A stretch of DNA of 64,000 nucleotides, taken from assembly GCA_017744515.1 (NCBI GenBank), contig JAGIBF010000012.1, forward strand, positions 265 to 64,264. Direction: 5' to 3'. The notes under the pieces are model-generated. The model worked only from the letters and a program-made list of their open reading frames with translations, did no database searches and was not told the origin of the DNA. This document shows positions 36,734 to 46,289 of this stretch, in pieces. Each line of letters begins with the position of its first letter. Within the stretch, counting starts at the first letter, position 1. Made by a program: the position numbers and the translations under genes. The DNA comes from Niastella sp. (GTDB taxonomy: Bacteria; Bacteroidota; Bacteroidia; Chitinophagales; Chitinophagaceae).

Positions 36734-39700
36734 ATGCAAAAAACTGGGGAGAGCCTTTATATCAGAGCATCAAAGGACTGTGTAGCAGCAGTCCTTTGTT
36801 TTCTTTTACTGACAGCCTGTAAACAGGAAAAGCCAGCTACCTTGTTTACACAATTGCCGGCATCACAAACAGGCATACATTTCAACAACGATGTGCAGGA
36901 AAACGACTCCTCCCAATCCTTTATCAACGAGTTTGGCTACATGGGCGGAGGCGTAGGCATTGGCGACTTCAACAAAGATGGCCTGCCCGATATTTTCTTC
37001 ACCGGCAACCAGGTGAGTTGCCGCCTGTACATCAACAAAGGCAATCACCAGTTTGAAGATGTAACAGAACAGGCCGGACTACACACCCAGGTATGGGCCA
37101 CAGGCGCCAGTGTAGTAGACATCAACAACGATGGGTACGACGATATCTACATATCGGTATTTGGCCAAAACCTTTCCCGTCGTGCCACCAACCTGCTGTA
37201 CATTAATCAGCAAAACGGCCGCTTCAAAGAAATGGCAACTGAATATGGCCTGGCAGATACGAGCTATTCCACACAGGCCGTATTTACCGACTACGATCGC
37301 GATGGTGATCTCGATATGTACCTTGCCAATTACCTGTTGAATGGTCCCAATGCCAATACGGTCTATCCGCGTAATCATACCGGCAACTCTCCCGCCAATG
37401 ATAAATTATACCGGAACGAAGGCATTCCCGCAGGAGGGACCCACCCGGTATTTACGGATGTTACGCTGGCTGCCGGTATCAAAGATGATGGGTATGGATT
37501 GGGTGTAGTAGTAAGCGATTTTAACAACGACCATTGGCCGGATATCTATGTGGCCAACGATTTCTTATCAGATGATATACTCTGGTTGAATAACCACAAC
37601 GGCACCTTCACCAATACGATCGCAAAAGGCATTCGCCACCAAAGCTATTCGAGCATGGGTACCGATGCGGCCGATATCAACAACGATGGCCTGCCCGATA
37701 TTGTAACCCTGGATATGATGCCGGAGAACAACCAGCGGCGCAAGACGACCTTTTCCTTTATGAACTATGAGCGCTACCAGGCCGAACGGGCTGCAGGCTA
37801 CGAACCGGGCTTCATGCGCAATATGTTACAACTGAACAATGGTATCTACAAAGCAGGAGACACCAGTATTCCCTTCTTTAGTGAAATAGGACAACTGTCA
37901 GGGATTTCCACTACCGATTGGAGTTGGAGTGTATTGATGGCCGACTTCGACAACGACGGATGGAAAGATATCCACATCACCAACGGCATCGGCCGCGACT
38001 TTATCAATGCCGACTTCATAGAGTTCAGCTCGATGATATTTGCCAATAAGCGCAGCCCACAGGAGCAGCGCCAGTTGATCAACAGTAAGCTGGCTTCCCT
38101 CAACCATATCTCCCTCAGCAATTATTACTACCGCAATAACCACAACCTCACATTTACGAACGCTTCTACGCAGGCAGGCATTGACGAAGCCTCTATGTCC
38201 AATGGAGCTGCCTGGGCCGATCTGGACAATGATGGCGACCTCGACCTGGTGGTCAACAACATCAACAAAGAAGCCTTTGTCTTTGTCAACAATACGATCC
38301 AACCGGGCAAACCGGTTACGGCCCACTTCTTATCCGTTGCCTTAAAAGGCGATAGCGCCAACAAGCAAGGCTTCGGTGCAAAAGTTACGCTATATGACAA
38401 TGGGCAGGTACAAGTACAGGAACAAAGCCCCGTGCGTGGATACTTTTCCTCTGTAGATCAACGCTTATATTTTGGCATAGGAGAAGGAAAGACAAAAGAG
38501 CGGGAAGACCGGATACAAGGAGTAAAACCCTTAAGCGTCGATTCTGTGGAAATAATATGGCCCAATGGACACACCCAGATATTATGGGAAGTGCCGGTGG
38601 ATACCTTGCTGGTGCTTTCTATTAAAGATGCACACATGCCTTTCTCAACGCCACTTAATACAATTTCCCCTCCGGTATTTGAACAAACTTCCCTGGCCTT
38701 GCAGCTGGGGTATAAACACACGGAAGGCAACTACAACGACTTCGCCAGCCAACGCTTACTGCCACAGAAATATTCGCAGTTAGGACCATTTATCGCTACA
38801 GCCGATGTAAACAAAGATGGCCTCATGGATTTCTTTGCAGGCGGTGCCTTTAACTTCTCCGGCAAACTGTTTATCCAACAACCGGATGGCGCCTTCACCA
38901 CACGCACATTGACGGATAGCATCAAAATGCAGGAAGACCTGGACTGCGTCTTCTTCGATGCCGATGGCGATGGCGACGAGGACCTCCTGATAGGAGTAGG
39001 AGATACCCGCTTTGGAGAAGAGTCAGCTTACAATAAACCCCTGCTTTACGTAAACGATGGGCAGGGCAACTTTACTATTAACCATAGCGCCATACCTGAT
39101 CATGTACGCACCATTGCAGGCGCTGTCAGCGTGGGAGATTATGATCGTGACGGCCTGCCCGATCTGTTTATCGGAGGACGTGTATCACACCGCTACCCGC
39201 TGCCACCAAAGAGCTTTCTACTCCACAACAACAAAGGTTTCTTTAGTGATGTAACAGCCACTGTATGCCCCGCTCTGCAACAACCAGGTATGATCACGGG
39301 CGCCATATGGACAGACCTGGACAACGATCAGCAGACCGACCTGGTAATTGCCGGCGAATGGATGCCGGTGCGGTTCTTCAAAAACAATAAAGGACGCCTG
39401 CAGGAGATCACCGGAGCCACAGGTCTGCAACAAATGGAAGGCATGTGGCGTAGCCTGGCTGCTGCCGATGTGGATGGAGATGGCGATATGGATATCGTAG
39501 CAGGCAATATGGGCTTGAACTGCGATTACAAAGTAAGCAAGGAAGAACCCATGCAGCTATTTGCAAAAGACATGGACGGCAACGGCAGCATAGATCCCAT
39601 TCCCTTTTATTACTTCAAAGACAATGACGGTAAACGTAAATCATTTCCGGCCATTAACCGCCGCCAGTTTGCCGATCAGGTGCCCGCCATCAAAAAGCAA

Positions 39701-40201
39701 TTCCTCTACCACAAAGACTATGCACGAGCCACCTTTGCGGATATCTATACAGGTAAAGCAAAAGACAGCCTGCTGCAGCTGACATGTAATGAAGCTGCCT
39801 CTTGCTGGCTGGAGAACATGGGCAATGGTAAATTCGTCAAACGCTATCTGCCCACAGCAGCACAATTTGCTCCTGTAAATGCCATTATATGCGAAGACAT
39901 AGACAGAGATGGTATCCCCGATCTGTTACTGGCCGGTAATGAATACCAGATGGATGTGATGACAGGACGCTATGATGCATCCTGGGGCTGTTACCTGAAA
40001 GGGCAGAAGAATAAGCAATTCAAAACAGTTGCCCCCGCCGCCAGCGGATTTATTCTCAAAGGAGATGTAAAAGACCTTGCATTGGTGAAGTTGAGCAATG
40101 GAAACAGGCTGATAGTAGCTGGCGTGAACAACGAAGCCTTACAAGTAATAAGCCTGCAAAACCCGGCCAAAACGGAGATTAAAACCATCGCCCGCAAATA
40201 A
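36734..40201 (+). CDS. FG-GAP/VCBS-repeat lipoprotein with ASPIC/UnbV domain
   Basis: 1155-residue surface lipoprotein (lipobox LLLTAC) starting at an ATG one base after the SusD stop, so it is translationally coupled to it. It has many FG-GAP/VCBS-type calcium loops of the form D-x-N-x-D-G-x-x-D, for example DFNKDGLPDIF, DYDRDGDLDMYL, DFDNDGWKDI, DLDNDGDLDLVV, DYDRDGLPDLF and DVDGDGDMDIVA. These form two beta-propellers, about residues 60-480 and 670-1120. Between them, about residues 540-640, is an ASPIC/UnbV domain (VRGYFSSVDQRLYFGIG ... VEIIWPNGHTQIL). The likely role is ligand capture or adhesion at the cell surface, in partnership with the SusC/SusD pair. No enzyme motif is seen. Confidence 0.88.
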   Translation: MQKTGESLYIRASKDCVAAVLCFLLLTACKQEKPATLFTQLPASQTGIHFNNDVQENDSSQSFINEFGYMGGGVGIGDFNKDGLPDIFFTGNQVSCRLYINKGNHQFEDVTEQAGLHTQVWATGASVVDINNDGYDDIYISVFGQNLSRRATNLLYINQQNGRFKEMATEYGLADTSYSTQAVFTDYDRDGDLDMYLANYLLNGPNANTVYPRNHTGNSPANDKLYRNEGIPAGGTHPVFTDVTLAAGIKDDGYGLGVVVSDFNNDHWPDIYVANDFLSDDILWLNNHNGTFTNTIAKGIRHQSYSSMGTDAADINNDGLPDIVTLDMMPENNQRRKTTFSFMNYERYQAERAAGYEPGFMRNMLQLNNGIYKAGDTSIPFFSEIGQLSGISTTDWSWSVLMADFDNDGWKDIHITNGIGRDFINADFIEFSSMIFANKRSPQEQRQLINSKLASLNHISLSNYYYRNNHNLTFTNASTQAGIDEASMSNGAAWADLDNDGDLDLVVNNINKEAFVFVNNTIQPGKPVTAHFLSVALKGDSANKQGFGAKVTLYDNGQVQVQEQSPVRGYFSSVDQRLYFGIGEGKTKEREDRIQGVKPLSVDSVEIIWPNGHTQILWEVPVDTLLVLSIKDAHMPFSTPLNTISPPVFEQTSLALQLGYKHTEGNYNDFASQRLLPQKYSQLGPFIATADVNKDGLMDFFAGGAFNFSGKLFIQQPDGAFTTRTLTDSIKMQEDLDCVFFDADGDGDEDLLIGVGDTRFGEESAYNKPLLYVNDGQGNFTINHSAIPDHVRTIAGAVSVGDYDRDGLPDLFIGGRVSHRYPLPPKSFLLHNNKGFFSDVTATVCPALQQPGMITGAIWTDLDNDQQTDLVIAGEWMPVRFFKNNKGRLQEITGATGLQQMEGMWRSLAAADVDGDGDMDIVAGNMGLNCDYKVSKEEPMQLFAKDMDGNGSIDPIPFYYFKDNDGKRKSFPAINRRQFADQVPAIKKQFLYHKDYARATFADIYTGKAKDSLLQLTCNEAASCWLENMGNGKFVKRYLPTAAQFAPVNAIICEDIDRDGIPDLLLAGNEYQMDVMTGRYDASWGCYLKGQKNKQFKTVAPAASGFILKGDVKDLALVKLSNGNRLIVAGVNNEALQVISLQNPAKTEIKTIARK

Positions 40202-40205
40202 AAAG

Positions 40206-40230
40206 TAAAGGCGCGGGGTGCGCGCCTTTA
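40206..40230. terminator. Bidirectional intrinsic terminator
   Basis: Perfect 10-bp stem TAAAGGCGCG / CGCGCCTTTA with loop GGGTG, between convergent genes. Confidence 0.85.
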
Positions 40231-40256
40231 TGCCAGACCCTAAAACAGGGTAGGGA

Positions 40257-40856
40257 TTATACTAATACACTGATCAGTCCTTTGATCACAGCACCCAGCT
40301 TCACCGCTTCAAATACACGCGCTTCGCTGCTGCCATGTTGCAATACAGATTGCTCGTGAGAAGTGACACACATCTCGCAACCATTGATAGAAGACACCAC
40401 CAGGCTCAACAGCTCGAAAAACTCCTTCCCGAGCACGGGGTTCATCATGATGCTCATCTTGATACCGGCAGGCTGATTGTTATAAAAATCCTTGCCCATA
40501 AAGTGACGGAAACGATAGAATACATTATTCGTATTCATCAAAGAAGTACAGGCAACTACTTCAGCAATCTCCTCTTCGGTAGCACCGGCTTCCTTAGCCA
40601 GACCGGTAAAGCTATCCTTCAGCAGGTCAAACTTTTCATTCACGGCAACAGACAATGCCAGCAGCAGCGCTTCCTTGCGGTTCAGGTTTTGGCTGTTGTT
40701 GAGAACATTGCCTGTATTGATCTTCAGATCTTTGATAAAGCGGGCGTTCACATTCAGCAATGCCTGTGCATTGGAAGAAGGAACATAATGCGGAATATTG
40801 AGGTCATTAACGAGATTTTGGAACGTCTCGTTCGGTATAGTGGCGATTGCGCTCAT
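40257..40856 (-). CDS. AhpD-like carboxymuconolactone decarboxylase family protein
   Basis: 199-residue all-helical protein of the AhpD/CMD family, a thiol reductant for peroxiredoxins. The redox centre is CEMCVTSH, with C160, C163 and H167 in the family arrangement. It is downstream of the peroxiredoxin gene on the same strand (gap about 134 bp), a pairing that matches the AhpC-AhpD couple described in mycobacteria. An inverted word array (40875-40987) occupies the gap and could reduce read-through, setting different expression levels. Confidence 0.88.
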   Translation of the reverse strand: MSAIATIPNETFQNLVNDLNIPHYVPSSNAQALLNVNARFIKDLKINTGNVLNNSQNLNRKEALLLALSVAVNEKFDLLKDSFTGLAKEAGATEEEIAEVVACTSLMNTNNVFYRFRHFMGKDFYNNQPAGIKMSIMMNPVLGKEFFELLSLVVSSINGCEMCVTSHEQSVLQHGSSEARVFEAVKLGAVIKGLISVLV

Positions 40857-40874
40857 AATAATATTTTAAATTAA

Positions 40875-40987
40875 AAAGTCAGAAGCCTGAAATCTGAGAT
40901 ATAAAATCGGAAGACCTGGACTGTGCAGTAAGCCGCACATGCATGAATTTTCCTACATCCTACCTCTGACTTCAGACTTCCTGCTTC
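40875..40987. repeat. Inverted array of AGTCTGAA words between the ahpC- and ahpD-like genes
   Basis: The left arm at 40875-40899 (AAAGTCAGAAGCCTGAAATC...) and the right arm at 40963-40987 (CCTCTGACTTCAGACTTCCT...) can pair at about 17 of 25 positions. The spacer contains a small TGTGC / GCACA hairpin at 40922-40939. Confidence 0.6.
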
Positions 40988-40990
40988 AAA

Positions 40991-41554
40991 TTAATTCAGG
41001 CTCAACTGAGTAGTCAGTGTTTCCTGACCCTTGTTCCAGTTGCAGGGACACAGTTCATCAGTTTGCAAAGCGTCCAGTACACGGAGCACTTCCTGTACAT
41101 TACGGCCTACATTCAGGTCATAAACACTTACCCAGCGAACGATACCCTGAGGATCGATGATGAAAGTAGCGCGGTAAGCGATCTTCTCTTCATTATCGAG
41201 GATACCCAGCTCTTCAGCCAGTGATTTGGAAGTGTCGGCCAGCATGGGGAACTTCAGATCGCGCAGATCGGCATGATCCCTTCTCCAGGCTGCGTGTACA
41301 AACTCAGAATCCGTAGAAGCACCGATCAGTACGGTGTCGCGATCAGTAAACTCACTGTGCTTCTTGTTGAACTCAGCGATCTCGGTAGGGCACACAAAAG
41401 TGAAATCCTTGGGCCACCAGAACATAACAGACCACTGACCGTTGGCGCTGGCATTGGTTAATTCAGAAAATTCTTTTCCTTTTTCGATAGATACTACTGC
41501 TTTCTTCTTAAAGGCAGGAAATTGGCTGCCAATGGAAATAACTCTGTTGGACAT
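40991..41554 (-). CDS. Peroxiredoxin, AhpC/TSA family
   Basis: 187-residue 2-Cys peroxiredoxin that reduces hydrogen peroxide and organic hydroperoxides. The peroxidatic cysteine is C55 in DFTFVCPTE, and the conserved Thr and the later Arg (R128 in AYRATFIID) are present. The C-terminus carries two close cysteines, C169 and C171 (DELCPCNWNKG), an arrangement like the AhpD-dependent mycobacterial AhpC rather than AhpF-dependent forms. This matches the AhpD-like gene next to it. Confidence 0.92.
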   Translation of the reverse strand: MSNRVISIGSQFPAFKKKAVVSIEKGKEFSELTNASANGQWSVMFWWPKDFTFVCPTEIAEFNKKHSEFTDRDTVLIGASTDSEFVHAAWRRDHADLRDLKFPMLADTSKSLAEELGILDNEEKIAYRATFIIDPQGIVRWVSVYDLNVGRNVQEVLRVLDALQTDELCPCNWNKGQETLTTQLSLN

Positions 41555-41642
41555 ATTGATTATGTTATTTATTTACTGACAATAAAAAAGGGAATAGACT
41601 TTTCGCCGGCAGGCAGATCGTGCATCTCATTGGAAAGCGGTG

Positions 41643-41650
41643 CAAATATA
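41643..41650 (-). promoter_or_regulatory. Candidate -7 element for the peroxiredoxin operon
   Basis: On the minus strand TATATTTG matches TAnnTTTG, about 88 bp before the peroxiredoxin start. No clear -33 TTTG is seen. Confidence 0.45.
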
Positions 41651-41723
41651 GGGCAGGAGGATATAGATACTGATCACCCTTTTCTATTATTTGATAGATA
41701 AAAACTATTAAAACCGGTACTGT

Positions 41724-42911
41724 ATGATACAAATCTGTTCTACAGGAAGCATCGTATGTTTTGGCACATCATTAATCATCAATATCCTATTTAAAGTGCG
41801 AAAAACTGGAATTTCCATACTTACGGACGAATTATTACTCCAACAGGCTACAGCTTTACTACGGGCAGCCCGCAATCAAGCCGTCAGGCAAACCAATAGT
41901 CTGATGGTATTTACTTATTTTCATCTTGGCCGCTTGATTGTAGAACATCAACAGGCGGGAAAAGTCAAAGCCGCTTATGGAGAAAGGACAATAGAATTAT
42001 TGAGTAAAGAACTTTGCAAAAAGTTTGGAAATGGATTTTCAGAAAGGAACCTGGAACAGATAAGGTTATTCTTTTTAACTTATAAGTCTCGGGCAAAGCA
42101 AATTCCAATTCCGCAGACACTGTCTGCGAAATTGAAGTCAAATACAAAAGCGCAGACAGTGTCTGCGGAATTTGTGAAACGGTTCAGTACAGAATCAATA
42201 TCTCAGATTTCTTTGGTAAAAATATTCCCCTTGTCGTGGTCGCATTACACAGCATTGTGTAGAATAAAGAATAAAAGCGAACAGTCGTTTTATGAAATAG
42301 AATCTCTACAAGGTAATTGGAGTGTTCGGGAACTACAACGTCAAATAGACAGTGGCCTTTTTGAAAGGTTATCGTTAAGTAAAAACAAATCGAAAGTAAG
42401 AGAATTAGCCAAAAAGGGACAAGTCGTAACCCGGCCCGAAGATGTGCTTAAAACTCCTTATGTACTGGAGTTTCTGGGTTTGGAGGAAAAGGCAAGCTAC
42501 ACTGAATCCGATTTAGAGACAGCAATTATTAATAAGATTGAACATTTTTTATTAGAAATGGGAAAAGGATTCTTGTATCAGGGACGGCAAGTCAGATTTT
42601 GCTTGGATGATGAAGAATTCTTTGTTGACTTGGTTTTGTACAATCGATTGTTAAAATGCTTTATTTTAGTTGACTTAAAAATCGGAAAACTAAAACATCA
42701 GGATATTGGACAGATGCAGATGTATGTCAATTATTACGATCGATATGTAAAAACAAAATCAGAGAAGTCTACTATTGGAATTATTATTTGTAAGGACAAA
42801 AGTGATGCGGTAGTAGAAATTACCTTAACTGAAAATAACAAGACGATATTCGCTAAGGAATACAAGCTTTACTTGCCTTCGAAGGCAGCCATTATGAAAG
42901 TTATTAAATAA
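41724..42911 (+). CDS. DUF1016 / YhcG-type PDDEXK nuclease-like protein
   Basis: 395-residue protein of the YhcG family. The N-terminal DUF1016 domain, thought to bind DNA, spans about residues 38-120 (FTYFHLGRLIVEHQQAGKVK, YGERTIELLSKELCKKFGNG, FSERNLEQIRLFF). The C-terminal PDDEXK-like nuclease domain spans about 245-380, with FCLDDEEFFVDLVLYN and FILVDLKIGKL holding the acidic residues and lysine. The first ~30 residues (MIQICSTGSIVCFG...) do not look like the family; a GTG at 41796 could be the true start. Residues about 128-150 are encoded by a palindromic insertion. The gene is AT-rich against its neighbours and lies alone, which suggests transfer. Confidence 0.8.
   Translation: MIQICSTGSIVCFGTSLIINILFKVRKTGISILTDELLLQQATALLRAARNQAVRQTNSLMVFTYFHLGRLIVEHQQAGKVKAAYGERTIELLSKELCKKFGNGFSERNLEQIRLFFLTYKSRAKQIPIPQTLSAKLKSNTKAQTVSAEFVKRFSTESISQISLVKIFPLSWSHYTALCRIKNKSEQSFYEIESLQGNWSVRELQRQIDSGLFERLSLSKNKSKVRELAKKGQVVTRPEDVLKTPYVLEFLGLEEKASYTESDLETAIINKIEHFLLEMGKGFLYQGRQVRFCLDDEEFFVDLVLYNRLLKCFILVDLKIGKLKHQDIGQMQMYVNYYDRYVKTKSEKSTIGIIICKDKSDAVVEITLTENNKTIFAKEYKLYLPSKAAIMKVIK
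42107..42172. repeat. 22-bp perfect inverted repeat inside the DUF1016 gene
   Basis: Arms 42107-42128 and 42151-42172 are exact reverse complements around a 22-nt spacer. Each arm also contains a 17-bp self-palindrome, CGCAGACA-N-TGTCTGCG, so the element is a palindrome of palindromes. It is read in frame as PQTLSAKL and AQTVSAEF, in the linker between the two protein domains. Confidence 0.9.
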
Positions 42912-42987
42912 TAACGCTTTTAGTGGTCATTCAAAAGCATCATGCATTATTGCCTCATAATGCCTTGCATTCACTTCCCCATGGGCC

Positions 42988-45912
42988 TTATTTCCCCGCT
43001 TTCGCCTCAATCGCTTCCAATAAAAAAGCATTCAGTGACACCTCTCCCGGGATATCCAATTTTTTCCGCAAGCGGTAACGGCTCGTTTCTACACCCCGTA
43101 CGGATATACCCAATAGTTGGGCGATCTCCTTCGAAGTAAGGTCGATATGAAGGTAGGCGCACAACTTGAGGTCGGTAGTGGTGAGTGTGGGGAAATGCTT
43201 TTTCACCCGGGCCAGAAAATTACTGTGCACCTCATCAAAATGCCGGGAGAAATGTTCCCAGTCCTCGTCATTGTTTTCCGCTTCATCAAACAGCCGCATC
43301 ACCCGTTTGAAGTGATCATGCGACACACCTGGCTCCAGCTTTTTGATCGTAGTATTCAGCACCTCCTTGATATTCGATAATACCCGGCCGCGGTCTACGA
43401 GGTGCATGGTCATCGTGGCGAGCTCCCGGTTCTTAAAGCTCACATCAGAAGCCAGTTTATCATTTTGCACTTTGATCAGCTCCTTCTCATTTCGCTCCAA
43501 CTCCAGTTGATGCAGGGAGATCAGGTGCTCCTGCTTTTGCTGGTACTTGACCTGCTGATCAGTGAATTTCTTTTTTTGCCGGCGATACAGGAGATACAGC
43601 AAGCCCATGATCAGCAACACATAAATAGCCTTGGCAATATTGGTCTGATAAAAAGCAGGTAAAATGGTGAAGCTGTATTTTACTTCGGCCGATTCAATGC
43701 CCAGATTATTACGGGCCTTTACGGCAAACGTGTAATCCCCATAAGGCAGATTGGTGTATTCCTTTTCCGTCTTTGAGGTCCATTCACTCCAGGCACTGTT
43801 GAAACCGATAAGCCGGTAACTATATTCTACATTACTACCCTGGTCGATGGCCGGGGATGCATATTCAAAATGAAAGTCATTGAAGCCGTTCGGTAAGCGT
43901 ACAGCAATATCGTCAGATTGATTCAGCTGCGAGGAACTGTCGTTGGCAAAATAACCGCCAAAAAGTAGGCTGTCAGCTTTACCGGTTGTTTTTACAGTAC
44001 CGATGGCAATTGCTGGACCTGCAGCTGATTGAATGTACTTACGATAATTAAGGTGATACAAACCCTTCTCGGCGGCCATGAAAATATTCTCATCATCATA
44101 AGGATAGATGAACTCAAACCCATTGACGATCTTCTGTTGTAACTCGGGAAAATAGATAATAGAATAAGGATGAGAGCCGGAAGGTTTATGGTAATCAATA
44201 ATGCCTGGGCGCCGGTTGGAAGTAAACCAGATATTACCATTAGCATCCTCTGCGAGGAATTGCACACTCATATTACCCAGCACAGCATGCAGCAAAGTGG
44301 AAGGAGCAAACCGGCCGGTGGCAGGATTGTACTCATAAATACCATGGCGGGTAGCAACTACAACCCGGTTGCGGACCCTGAACACAAAATTGTCATAATC
44401 GGAGGGCAACCCATCCTTGCTGGTATAAAGCCTATAGTGAAGCGAATCGTTCGGAAGACTTATCTTATAAACACCGCGATAGGGGTGTGAGCCCCAGATA
44501 GTATCTTCATTATCTATAGCAAGAAAGCGAAGTGATTCACGCAAACCTTCAAAACGTACAGGGGTAGAAAAGCCGCTGCCACCCGCCTGAACGCCGTATA
44601 AGCCATTATAAGCGCCAATGAGCATGGAGTAGGGGGAAGAAGGAGAACTATAAGGTTTGTACAGCCAACAACCTTTCCCGCTGCTCAGTTGCGCAGCTGT
44701 ATTATTGCCGATCAGGAAAGTACCCTCATGATGTCCCATCAGCAATTGATTATTGACCACAGATAGGTTCCATACCTGCCCTTTGCTGTTGCTGACCTGC
44801 TGAAAATGGTTCTTGGAAAAACTGAAATCAGTGTTCGTGCAAAGAGGCGTGCTGTATAAGCCATCAGAAGTACCGACAAATAATTTGTTGTCGAATACCT
44901 GGGCCGCATACGTGGTCAGCATATTCTTTTTGTCAGGATAGATCTGCTTCACGAACGTGTTGTACCGAACGAAATCGATACCGTTGTCCAGTGCCAGCCA
45001 GATGTTTTGCCGGCCATCGGCAAACAGCCGCAGCACATTGTTGTTTTGCAGCCCTTCTTCCATACTGAAGTGCTGGATGATACGCCCGGTAGTCTTATTG
45101 ATAATATAGCAGCCATCAGAGGTGGTACCCACCGCCATTTCTGCATCACCCAGGCCAATGGCGCCGTAAATACGGCTGGTAGTAAAGATGGCGTCGGCTG
45201 CCGTTTGCTGTGGGGTCAGTTGGTTATTGGCAACAGTAAACAGCCCGTTCTTTTGCGTAGTGATCAGCTGTGAACCGGCCGGCCCCTCCAGGATGCCCGT
45301 GATCAACATATCACGAAGGGCAGCGTTACTGCAAACAAGCGTCCACCTGCCCGCATCATATTTCATTAGCCCCTGCTGCATTTCCTGCGCATATACCCCC
45401 TTTTCTGTTTTAAGCAGTTTGCGCCATTCTTTAGCAGGGGGATGTGCGATCATCCGGTTGTCGCGGTACTCCAATATCATATTATAAGCCCGGAAGAAAA
45501 CAGATTCACCATATAGCTCGATATCCCATACGTCGGCTACTTCTTTATTGGCAGTCGGCAACAGGTGTTTGAGTGAATGATAACGAAGTACACCGTTTTG
45601 GTCGGGGAAGTAATACCCCAGCTCATCCTGTGCACCTACATATATATACCCACGTGCATCCACCTTCACCGAACGCAGGCGCGTGTGATTGGCGATAGGG
45701 TACAGTTTCCAGAACTGCCCGTCGAAAGTCAGCAGCCCTTCCGTATTGGCAAAATACATGATGCCCCGTTGGTCGATGGCGACGTCCCAGTTCTGGCCGC
45801 CACCGCGGTATTGTTCCTTGGTGTAATTGACGATGTCCGGAAAGCCGATGGTGTTTTGCGCATACACACGGCCAAAAAGAAAGACAAAAAGGAGTATTGG
45901 CAGCAATCTCAT
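42988..45912 (-). CDS. Membrane sensor-regulator: propeller, Y_Y_Y domain, LuxR-type HTH
   Basis: 974-residue one-component regulator. A signal peptide (about 1-18) precedes a long periplasmic propeller of two-component-regulator type (about 20-670; NWDVAIDQRGIMYFANTEGL, NIWLALDNGIDFVRYN, NIWFTSNRRPG). A Y_Y_Y domain follows (about 695-755; GFNSAWSEWTSKTEKEYTNL), then one membrane helix (about 763-780), a coiled coil (about 785-850) and a C-terminal LuxR-type helix-turn-helix (about 905-965; LTSKEIAQLLGISVRGVETS). It lacks the histidine kinase and receiver domains of hybrid two-component systems. It is divergent from a GH5 gene, its probable target. Confidence 0.85.
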   Translation of the reverse strand: MRLLPILLFVFLFGRVYAQNTIGFPDIVNYTKEQYRGGGQNWDVAIDQRGIMYFANTEGLLTFDGQFWKLYPIANHTRLRSVKVDARGYIYVGAQDELGYYFPDQNGVLRYHSLKHLLPTANKEVADVWDIELYGESVFFRAYNMILEYRDNRMIAHPPAKEWRKLLKTEKGVYAQEMQQGLMKYDAGRWTLVCSNAALRDMLITGILEGPAGSQLITTQKNGLFTVANNQLTPQQTAADAIFTTSRIYGAIGLGDAEMAVGTTSDGCYIINKTTGRIIQHFSMEEGLQNNNVLRLFADGRQNIWLALDNGIDFVRYNTFVKQIYPDKKNMLTTYAAQVFDNKLFVGTSDGLYSTPLCTNTDFSFSKNHFQQVSNSKGQVWNLSVVNNQLLMGHHEGTFLIGNNTAAQLSSGKGCWLYKPYSSPSSPYSMLIGAYNGLYGVQAGGSGFSTPVRFEGLRESLRFLAIDNEDTIWGSHPYRGVYKISLPNDSLHYRLYTSKDGLPSDYDNFVFRVRNRVVVATRHGIYEYNPATGRFAPSTLLHAVLGNMSVQFLAEDANGNIWFTSNRRPGIIDYHKPSGSHPYSIIYFPELQQKIVNGFEFIYPYDDENIFMAAEKGLYHLNYRKYIQSAAGPAIAIGTVKTTGKADSLLFGGYFANDSSSQLNQSDDIAVRLPNGFNDFHFEYASPAIDQGSNVEYSYRLIGFNSAWSEWTSKTEKEYTNLPYGDYTFAVKARNNLGIESAEVKYSFTILPAFYQTNIAKAIYVLLIMGLLYLLYRRQKKKFTDQQVKYQQKQEHLISLHQLELERNEKELIKVQNDKLASDVSFKNRELATMTMHLVDRGRVLSNIKEVLNTTIKKLEPGVSHDHFKRVMRLFDEAENNDEDWEHFSRHFDEVHSNFLARVKKHFPTLTTTDLKLCAYLHIDLTSKEIAQLLGISVRGVETSRYRLRKKLDIPGEVSLNAFLLEAIEAKAGK

Positions 45913-46289
45913 TCAACAGTCGTTTGTACCCTAAAAATAGGGGAAAAATAGAATGTAGTAGCCGTGGCGTAAATGACACATATTGATTTTCAAATATTTA
46001 ATTTTTCCTGTAGTAGTATTGACGTACACAACGCTGCGGTTTAAAAGAACTGTTGAAAGTAATTTAGAATGCATCAAACAATTCACTTAAAATTTTTGAT
46101 ACAGGCAGTTAGCGTTATTTGATAGATAACGCTTTGCGTTTCGCAAGCAATCACTTAAAGGGTGGAACACATTTACCTGTCCAGGTTGAATGCTTCCACT
46201 TTTTTTCTCTCCATACATACGCAACTCTCCACAAAGGCATGCCATCGTATGCCTGCATAAAGCTGTTTGTTCACTAAAACCAATATAAC
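45913..46289. other. Divergent control region between regulator and GH5 gene
   Basis: A 377-bp AT-rich spacer without a gene. It contains a perfect inverted repeat, AGCGTTAT-N7-ATAACGCT, at 46111-46133, which is the only obvious operator-like site. No TAnnTTTG promoter was found for either gene by eye. Confidence 0.45.
46111..46133. promoter_or_regulatory. Operator-like inverted repeat
   Basis: AGCGTTAT and ATAACGCT, an 8-bp perfect dyad with a 7-bp spacer, lie about 155 bp before the GH5 start and 200 bp before the regulator start. They could bind the LuxR-type regulator; this is inferred from position only. Confidence 0.35.

Noticed and set aside
41687-46129. Identical 15-mer TTATTTGATAGATAA upstream of the peroxiredoxin gene (41687) and in the regulator/GH5 spacer (46115)
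   Set aside because: In 64 kb a shared 15-mer is expected by chance once or more, especially in AT-rich spacers, and the two contexts have no other similarity.
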